DNA from: DASUPK01 sp963804595
GTDB lineage: Bacteria > Actinomycetota > Thermoleophilia > Solirubrobacterales > 70-9
Assembly: GCA_963804595.1 (NCBI GenBank)
Contig: CAWDQZ010000009.1
Location: 1 to 64,000, forward strand
Direction: 5' to 3'
Length of the DNA: 64,000 bases
A program made the position numbers and the translations under genes. The number at the start of each line of letters is the position of its first letter. Positions within the stretch are counted from its first letter, which is position 1. Of this stretch, positions 58,128-64,000 are shown piece after piece. Under the pieces are notes generated by a model. It saw only the letters and a program-made list of their open reading frames with translations. It had not been told where the DNA came from and did no database searches.

Positions 58128-59750
58128 TTAGCCGATCTGCTGTGGGGTGGTCGAGCCGCTGGGGAGCGTGAACTTGGCCATGCTGGTCGCCTGGCCGCGG
58201 TCCCTCGTCTGCGTCTGCACCCGCTTGAACTCGCAGGTGGCCTGCGTCGGAGTGATCTCGAGCACGGCGTAGCCGCGGTTGTCGAGGTCGGTGTAGGTGA
58301 TGTGATGGTCCAGCGCGCTGATCAGGCCCTTGATCGTGCCGGAGGGGATGCCGGTCTCCTCGGGCAGCCCGAACGAGGTGGTGGAGCCGCCGACGAACTC
58401 TCCGCAGACCGGAGTGCCCGTGTCGCTTCCGTCGGTGGTGGCAGTGCCGACGAAGAAGTTGTGGATGTCGCCGGTGATCGGGAGCAGGTTGCTGACGTTG
58501 TTGGCCAGCACGAAGTCGAGGAGCTCCCTGCGCTCATGGGCGTATCCGTCCCACTGGTCGTTGTTGGCACCGTTCTGAGGTGCGTTCTGGAACCCCATCA
58601 GCATCACCTCGTTCGCCCAGAGCTTCCACGTCTGCGGGGATGAGGCGAGGGTCTGCTTGAACCAGGACTTCTGGGGGATGCCAAGCATGGTGCGCTCCGG
58701 GTTCTGCTGGTCCGGACAGGGCACGAGCTGGGCGTCCTCGCAGGGCTGCTGGCTGCGGTACTGGCGTTCGTCGGTGAGGATCAGGTCGACGAGCTTGCCG
58801 ATCCGGGCGTGCTCGTAGATCCGGTTTCGGTCGCCCTCGAAGCGGATCCGCGGCATGTAGTTGAAGTAGGCCTTGTAGGCGTTTGCGCGGCGCTCCTCGA
58901 TGGAGACGCGCCGGGGATGGCCGTTGTTGGTGAAGCCGGGCTCCGCGTGGGAGCTGGCCAGGCCATCGGCGTAGTTGTCCTCGACCTCGTGGTCGTCCCA
59001 GACCGCCACGAAGTTGTGGGCCGCGTGCATCGCCTGCAGGTCGGGGTCGCTCTTGTAGAGGTTGTACTTCTGCCTGTACTCGGGAAGGAATTCGACGGTC
59101 CCGTCGTGGTTGAAGCCGCTGGTGTCCTGGCGGGGGCCCGTGTAGTAGTGGGACTCGTAGATGTAGTCCCCGAGATGCAACACGAGGTCGAGGTCGGGTT
59201 CCTTGGCGATGGCGGCGTGGGCGTTGTAGAAGCCAGCCTCATAGCTCTGGCAGGAGAGGAAGGCGATGCGGAGTGGCGCGTTGGAGTCGTGGGGCGGAGC
59301 GGTGCGGAACCGGCCGATCGGCGATCCCTTGTCCTTGGTGTGGAAGCGGTAGAAGTACTCGTGGGCCGGCCGGAGGCCGCGGACGCGGGTGCGCGCGGTG
59401 AAGTCCCGGTCCTTCCGTGCCGTGACGGTCTTCTCGAGGACCACGCTCTTGAAGTCACGGTCCTTCGCCACCTGCAGCTGGAGCCTTGTCGTGCGCTTCG
59501 CATGCCCCAGCTTGGTCCACAGGATCGTGCCTTTGGGATAGGGGAAGCCGGCGGCGACGCCGAGGGGGAAGGTCCCGGACTTTGCGATGGGGATGCGCCG
59601 CTTGCGGGCGATCGCGGCGTAGTTCGGCAGCGCGGTGGCGGCGATTCCGGTGGCGAGCCCCGCCAGCAGGAACTGGCGCCGCCCAAGTCGGGGTTCGCTG
59701 TCCAGCGACTCCAGATCGAGGCGGGCATCGTCGAAGGTCTCCAGGTCCAT
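58128..59750 (-). CDS. phoD: Tat-exported alkaline phosphatase D (PhoD)
   Basis: Calcium/iron-dependent phosphodiesterase-phosphomonoesterase, 540 residues. The twin-arginine signal RRQFLLAGLATG starts at Arg24, so it folds before export. A fibronectin-like N-terminal domain (residues 55-155) is followed by the metallophosphatase with HLGDYIYE (192-199), WDDHEVEDNY (251-260), LTDERQYRSQ and ITGDIHNF. Probably scavenges phosphate from teichoic-acid or nucleotide esters. No clear PHO box was seen. It starts 190 bases from a divergent secreted hydrolase gene. Confidence 0.92.
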   Translation of the reverse strand: MDLETFDDARLDLESLDSEPRLGRRQFLLAGLATGIAATALPNYAAIARKRRIPIAKSGTFPLGVAAGFPYPKGTILWTKLGHAKRTTRLQLQVAKDRDFKSVVLEKTVTARKDRDFTARTRVRGLRPAHEYFYRFHTKDKGSPIGRFRTAPPHDSNAPLRIAFLSCQSYEAGFYNAHAAIAKEPDLDLVLHLGDYIYESHYYTGPRQDTSGFNHDGTVEFLPEYRQKYNLYKSDPDLQAMHAAHNFVAVWDDHEVEDNYADGLASSHAEPGFTNNGHPRRVSIEERRANAYKAYFNYMPRIRFEGDRNRIYEHARIGKLVDLILTDERQYRSQQPCEDAQLVPCPDQQNPERTMLGIPQKSWFKQTLASSPQTWKLWANEVMLMGFQNAPQNGANNDQWDGYAHERRELLDFVLANNVSNLLPITGDIHNFFVGTATTDGSDTGTPVCGEFVGGSTTSFGLPEETGIPSGTIKGLISALDHHITYTDLDNRGYAVLEITPTQATCEFKRVQTQTRDRGQATSMAKFTLPSGSTTPQQIG

Positions 59751-59813
59751 CCTTCTCTCCTCTCCCCGGCTGGCTGTCCCTCGGCCGGACCGGGGTACTA
59801 AATCACCTCAGCG

Positions 59814-59855
59814 GCCTTCAGTCGGTACCGAGAATTCCCCGACTTCGCTGAAGGC
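59814..59855. other. Long nested inverted repeat in the phoD-hydrolase divergent region
   Basis: GCCTTCAG (59814-59821) pairs with CTGAAGGC (59848-59855), and an inner AGTCGG (59820-59825) pairs with CCGACT (59839-59844) around a loop with GAGAATTC. Such a 42-base stem-loop, with a comparatively AT-richer loop, could be an operator or leader structure for either gene. No known element was recognised. Confidence 0.45.
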
Positions 59856-59940
59856 GGGCCGAGCGACGGTTCATCCGGTAGGGTGCCCGGCCGAGGAGCG
59901 TCGGGAGTGGGCGCGCAGAGACAAAGCAGAGGGACGACCT

Positions 59941-62550
59941 TTGGAGCGGACTGATTCGCTGACGCGTGGGATCGCGGTGGCGCTGGCGGGACTGGCGTTG
60001 CTCTGTGTCGGAGTGCTGGCCGGAGTGGCAGATGGCAAGAAGAAGGGCAAGGGGAAGGGCGGCAAGGTGACCGTCCTCAGCTCACAGCAGCAGTCCATCC
60101 TGAACGCCGGGGCAATCACCGTGAAGGTCAAGGGCGGCAAGGGCAAGCGCGTCGTCGTCGACGGCATCCAGAGCAGCGGCAAGCTCCAGCTCACCAAGCC
60201 GAAGAAGGCCAAGTCCGGAAAGCGGATGAACCTGGCCCTCAGCGGGTCCGGTAGGACCGCGATGGGGAGCTGCTCCGTCGACGGTCTGCGCGGCCGATTC
60301 GTCACGGGCAAGAAGAGCAAGAAGAAGAAGGCCAAGAAGAAGCGGAAGGGCTCCCCCATCACTCCCCTGGTGCGAAATCTCGCAGCCTGCAGCGGGAACC
60401 AGGGACCGCACTGCGATCCGTTCGACCCGTCGCTCTGCATGCAGCCGTTCCCGAACGACTACTTCACCGTCGCCGATTCCTCCACCGACACAGGCCGGCG
60501 ACTGGACTTCCACGCGGATCAGATGCCTCAGAACAAGAACGGCGTGCCCATCGACCCGACCGACTTCAACCGGGCCGACGGGTTCAGCCCGGGCAGCGCG
60601 ATCACGGTGAAGATCCCGGAGGTCGAGACGCAGCAGGCGTTCGACAACACGGGGTTCGTGCCCCTCACCGACCCCGGGCAGTACGCGGACGCCAACCAGC
60701 CGGCGGTGGTGATCGATGCGGCCACCGGCGAGCGCCAGCCAATCTTCGCGGAGCTGGACGCGAACCCGAACCACTACCAGCCCGGCGACACAGCGGACGT
60801 CAACCTGATCATCCGCCCGACCGTCAACTTCGAGGAGGGGCACCGGTACATCGTCGCCCTGCGGAACATCCGCGACGCCTCGGACAACGCGGTGGACGCG
60901 CCACTTGCCTTCCGGGTGTACCGGGACAACATGGCCACGACCGATCCGGCGGTGGAGTCGCGGCGACCGCACATGGAAGACGTGCTGTCCACCCTCGCGA
61001 GCGACGGCATCCAGCGCAGCAGCCTCTATCTGGCGTGGGACTTCACGGTCGCCAGCGAGCACAGCCTGGCCGGGCGCGCGCTCGCGATCCGGGACGACGC
61101 CCTCCATCAGTTGGGCGACGACACGCCGGGTGACGGCACGGTGGACGGCGACGCCCCGACGTTCCACGTCACGAGCGTGCTGAACGTCGGTGATCCGGGG
61201 CTGCCCGACAACACCTACCGGCAGATCGACGGCGAGCTGACCAACATTCCTTGCTACCTCAACAACGGGAACTGCCAGCCCGGCGGGAACTTCAACTTCC
61301 AGTCCAACGGGGACGTGAACGCGACCCCCACGGGCATCGCCGACGATCCCGACTCGGCCACGACCGGAGTTCGCTTCGAATGCGTGATCCCGAACTCGGC
61401 CGTGGCGGGGACCGATGTCAACCCGACCAAGAGCGGCATCTTCGGACACGGGCTCCTGGGCGACTTCACTCAGGTCGACGACATGATCCGCTTCTCGAAC
61501 AGCGAAGCGAACATCAGCAACACGACCTGGTGTGCGACGAACTGGGCCGGCTTCTCCGAGGACGACATCGGGACGGTGCTGACGTCGCTCGCGGACCTGT
61601 CGAACTTCAGCAAGCTCACGGACCGGATGGTTCAGGGCTTCGTGAACATGATCTATCTGGACCGGGCGATGCTCCACCCGGACGGGTTCGACACCGATCC
61701 GGCGTTCCAGCTGGATCCGGATGGCGCGGGTGGGAACGACCCGGTGCCGGTGCTCGATCCTGCCCAGGGGCTTTTCTGGGAGGGGATCAGCCAGGGCGCG
61801 ATCATGGGCGGAGCCCTGACCGCGCTCGAGCCGGACCTGACCCAGTCGGTGCTGAACGTGGTGGGAATGAACTACTCGACGCTGCTGACCCGCAGCACGG
61901 ATTCGGGCCAGTACCTGGACATTCCCAACCTCGGCCTGTGGGCCAACTATCCGGGTCTCGAGCGGCGACCCTTGGTCCTGTCGCTGATGCAACTGCTCTG
62001 GGACCGCGGCGAGGCGGACGGCTACGCACATCACATGACCGACGATCCGCTGCCGAACACGCCGGAGCACCATGTGCTGCTCCAGACGGCGTACGGGGAT
62101 CATCAGGTCACCAACGTGGCGGCAGAGGTGGAGGCGAGGACCATCGGGGCGCAGGTCCATACGCCCGAGCTCGATCCGGCGCGGCACTGGGGTGTTGACC
62201 CGCTGTTCGGCCTGACGGCCATCGGCTCCTACCCGTACAGCGGTCCGGCGGCGCTCGTCTACTACGACGGCGGGACGCTCAACTTCGACGGCACGCACGG
62301 GACGGCCGCGCAGACCTGTACCGATGAGAACAGCGCCACGGTGCACGGGACAGCCCCGGCGCCTCTGGTCAACCTGCCGCCGAACCCGGTGAGCGTGTAC
62401 GGCTGCGATCCCCACCAGTACCCGCGGCGATCGCTGGACGGCGTGACCCACGACGCCACCTGGCTGCAGAACGACGGGTTCATCGACCAGTGCGTTGATC
62501 CGGGTCCGGTGGCGCGGCCGTGCTACTCGAACGGGTATACCGGGCCCTAG
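59941..62550 (+). CDS. Large secreted alpha/beta-hydrolase-like protein (paralogue of the protein at 3194)
   Basis: About 869 residues from TTG at 59941, the only plausible in-frame start near the signal peptide (GIAVALAGLALLCVGVLAGV). A Lys/Gly-rich region (KKKGKGKGGK, later KKSKKKKAKKKRKGSP) precedes CMQPFPNDYFTVADSSTDTG, which matches its paralogue and resembles virulence-factor lipase N-termini. GISQGAIMGGALTALEPD holds the putative nucleophile Ser, and YGDHQVTNVAAEVEARTIGA the His. The frame is open further upstream, but without export features. Substrate is unknown. A secreted lipase or esterase is the best guess. Confidence 0.75.
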   Translation: MERTDSLTRGIAVALAGLALLCVGVLAGVADGKKKGKGKGGKVTVLSSQQQSILNAGAITVKVKGGKGKRVVVDGIQSSGKLQLTKPKKAKSGKRMNLALSGSGRTAMGSCSVDGLRGRFVTGKKSKKKKAKKKRKGSPITPLVRNLAACSGNQGPHCDPFDPSLCMQPFPNDYFTVADSSTDTGRRLDFHADQMPQNKNGVPIDPTDFNRADGFSPGSAITVKIPEVETQQAFDNTGFVPLTDPGQYADANQPAVVIDAATGERQPIFAELDANPNHYQPGDTADVNLIIRPTVNFEEGHRYIVALRNIRDASDNAVDAPLAFRVYRDNMATTDPAVESRRPHMEDVLSTLASDGIQRSSLYLAWDFTVASEHSLAGRALAIRDDALHQLGDDTPGDGTVDGDAPTFHVTSVLNVGDPGLPDNTYRQIDGELTNIPCYLNNGNCQPGGNFNFQSNGDVNATPTGIADDPDSATTGVRFECVIPNSAVAGTDVNPTKSGIFGHGLLGDFTQVDDMIRFSNSEANISNTTWCATNWAGFSEDDIGTVLTSLADLSNFSKLTDRMVQGFVNMIYLDRAMLHPDGFDTDPAFQLDPDGAGGNDPVPVLDPAQGLFWEGISQGAIMGGALTALEPDLTQSVLNVVGMNYSTLLTRSTDSGQYLDIPNLGLWANYPGLERRPLVLSLMQLLWDRGEADGYAHHMTDDPLPNTPEHHVLLQTAYGDHQVTNVAAEVEARTIGAQVHTPELDPARHWGVDPLFGLTAIGSYPYSGPAALVYYDGGTLNFDGTHGTAAQTCTDENSATVHGTAPAPLVNLPPNPVSVYGCDPHQYPRRSLDGVTHDATWLQNDGFIDQCVDPGPVARPCYSNGYTGP

Positions 62551-62661
62551 GCCCTGACTTCTCGAACGGACGTCCAGAGGACAGCTTCGGCTTGAGGTAC
62601 AGGCGGCCACTTGTGGCCGTGGGTTTGACCACCCGTCATCCCGGGGACCGATCGGTTCGAG

Positions 62662-63777
62662 GTGGAGCAGATCGGCGATCCCCGTGGCTACGCCCGAGCC
62701 TGCGCCCGGATTCTGCTGCTGCTCGTAATCGCCGCCGCCTTTCTGGTGGGCGCTCGCCCGGCCCTCGCCGCCGCGTCCGACTCGGACCTATTCAAGGACC
62801 GCGTCATCGGCGGCCCTGTTCCGGCGACCGCGAGCCCGACGGCATCGTCCCCGACTGCGTACCCGGTCCCCGGGGGCGGCACCGTCAAGCTCCAGGTCGA
62901 CGCAGCCTACGCCGGGACCGATGCCCAACAGCGGATCCTCGAGACGCTCGGCGCGACCGTCCACGGTCCGGAGATGAGCAGGCTGACTGTCCACATCGCC
63001 GACTCGAACAATCTCTTCCAACTGTGCGGTCAAAACGCGACCGCGTGCTACTTCCCCTCCTCTCAGACGATGGTGGTCTCCGGCAGCCCGATCAATCCGA
63101 ACAACCAGATGCCGCAGGGGATGGTGATCACCCACGAGTACGGCCATCACATCGAGGCCAACCGCTCGTTCCCCGGCTGGTATGCGAGCAACCTCGGCGC
63201 CCGGCACTGGGCCACCTACGAGCATGTCTGCGAAGGAGTCGCCGCCGGCCGGCTATTCCCCGGCGACGAAGGCCTGCACTACTGGGAGAACCCGGGCGAG
63301 GCGTTCGCGCAGGCCTACGCAACCATGCATTACCCCAACGCAGTGCCCTGGTGGTGGAGCTTCGCCGAGCCCGACCGGGGCGCCTTCGACGCGATACGGG
63401 CCGACGTCGCGGACACTTCCGACGGCACCCATACGACCTGGTCGGAGAGGCTCGCCCCGGCTTCCCCCAGCGCCTCCACCACGATCCACGCTTCGCTCGA
63501 TGGGCCGATCAGCGTCAAGGTCCGGCAGCCTCGCTCAGCCAGATTCAGAATGCAGCTGCTCTCCGCGGATGGGAGCGTTGTTAGCAGCGGCGAGAGCCGG
63601 CTGCGGCGGATCGGGAAACAAAGGAAGGGAAAGAAGCGGCGAAAGGGGAAGAGGGCGACCAAGGCTGCAATAAGCGAGCTCTCCTACAGCGCCTGTGGTC
63701 CCGCCCGGACGTTCCAGCTTCAGGTGAGCCGCGTAGCCGGCAAGGGCACCTTCACCGCCGAGATCAACCGTCCCTGA
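62662..63777 (+). CDS. Secreted zinc metalloprotease-like protein (HEXXH)
   Basis: A 371-residue exported protein. The signal peptide is ARILLLLVIAAAFLVGARPA with ALA following. The zinc motif is HEYGH at 158-162 and a downstream NPGEAFA (Glu213) fits the third ligand of a gluzincin. The conserved core ends near residue 245. The C-terminal part is a predicted beta domain (GPISVKVRQPRSARFRMQLL) interrupted by a Lys/Arg-rich stretch (GKQRKGKKRRKGKRATK). GTG start is at 62662; the ribosome binding site is weak. No named peptidase family was recognised. Confidence 0.75.
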   Translation: MEQIGDPRGYARACARILLLLVIAAAFLVGARPALAAASDSDLFKDRVIGGPVPATASPTASSPTAYPVPGGGTVKLQVDAAYAGTDAQQRILETLGATVHGPEMSRLTVHIADSNNLFQLCGQNATACYFPSSQTMVVSGSPINPNNQMPQGMVITHEYGHHIEANRSFPGWYASNLGARHWATYEHVCEGVAAGRLFPGDEGLHYWENPGEAFAQAYATMHYPNAVPWWWSFAEPDRGAFDAIRADVADTSDGTHTTWSERLAPASPSASTTIHASLDGPISVKVRQPRSARFRMQLLSADGSVVSSGESRLRRIGKQRKGKKRRKGKRATKAAISELSYSACGPARTFQLQVSRVAGKGTFTAEINRP

Positions 63778-63795
63778 ACCGCTAGCGTCGAGCGC

Positions 63796-64000
63796 ATGAC
63801 TCCCCGGGTCAGCGTGATCGTGCCGTGCTTCAACGACGGCGTCCTGGCGATCGAGGCGGTCGACTCGGTGGCCGAGTCCAAGCCGGTGGAGCTGGTGGTG
63901 GTCGACGATGGATCCACCGAGGCCGAGACACGCCAAGCGCTGGCCGAGCTCGAGAGTCGTGGCGTCCGTGTGATTCGCCGAGAGAACGGCGGGCTTTCCG
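63796..64000 (+). CDS. Family 2 glycosyltransferase, N-terminal part (runs off the window)
   Basis: Only 68 codons are visible. MTPRVSVIVPCFNDGVLAIE and VELVVVDDGSTEAETRQ are the nucleotide-sugar-binding strand and the first DD pair of GT2 GT-A folds, and RRENGGLS continues the pattern. It probably builds a cell-surface glycan. The ATG is 18 bases past the preceding stop. The catalytic DxD and acceptor region lie beyond the window end. Confidence 0.85.
   Translation, partial: MTPRVSVIVPCFNDGVLAIEAVDSVAESKPVELVVVDDGSTEAETRQALAELESRGVRVIRRENGGLS

Noticed and set aside
62640..62680. GGTTCGAG resembling a tRNA T-loop
   Set aside because: Flanking bases do not form a T-stem, and no acceptor or anticodon stem can be drawn.

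Overview
The window is about 64 kb of GC-rich chromosome. Frequent GTG and TTG starts, the actinobacterial-type order of ribosomal and RNA-polymerase genes, zinc-binding S14 and S4, and a FadD15-like acyl-CoA ligase suggest a deep-branching actinobacterium. I lean to Thermoleophilia/Solirubrobacterales by general resemblance; no 16S gene is present to confirm it. I saw no prophage, insertion sequence, CRISPR array, tRNA or rRNA gene. No stretch over 300 bases lacks a gene.

Left flank (1-19.5 kb): a small HTH-like protein, long-chain acyl-CoA synthetase, glycerate kinase (no standard start codon), a large secreted alpha/beta-hydrolase-like protein, an SDR oxidoreductase, a patatin phospholipase, a PBP4-type D,D-peptidase, surE-ligA, a ZIP metal transporter behind a DtxR-like operator, truA, two small paralogous membrane proteins, two sulfatases divergent from a TetR regulator, and an MBL-fold hydrolase.

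Core (19.6-55.6 kb, almost all on the minus strand): read in the direction of transcription it is rpmG-secE-nusG-rplK-rplA-rplJ-rplL-rpoB-rpoC, rpsL-rpsG, fusA-tuf, then the complete S10-spc-alpha series to rplQ, with secY, adk and map inside. infA is missing between map and rpmJ. Two plus-strand blocks break the line: a four-gene block (HAD, membrane, GST-like, VOC) between rpoC and rpsL, and two tandem paralogous membrane genes between rpsG and fusA.

Right flank (55.7-64 kb): a small lipoprotein, a secreted beta-helix protein, a Tat-exported PhoD phosphatase, a paralogue of the secreted hydrolase, a secreted HEXXH protease and the start of a GT2 glycosyltransferase.

The most unusual feature is that many ribosomal proteins (S17, L22, L5, S5, L10, L1, L3), SecE, RpoB and RpoC carry low-complexity extensions. 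Four of them (S17, S5, L10, L3) contain the same DNA-level repeat of about 33 bp. It encodes a K-E-V-(E/D)-x-P-A motif and, in three copies, carries a perfect internal Shine-Dalgarno sequence. A second repeat family (GGCTTCGCCATCAGA) occurs both between genes and inside the acidic tails. This suggests that dispersed repeats have been co-opted as coding extensions of the translation machinery.
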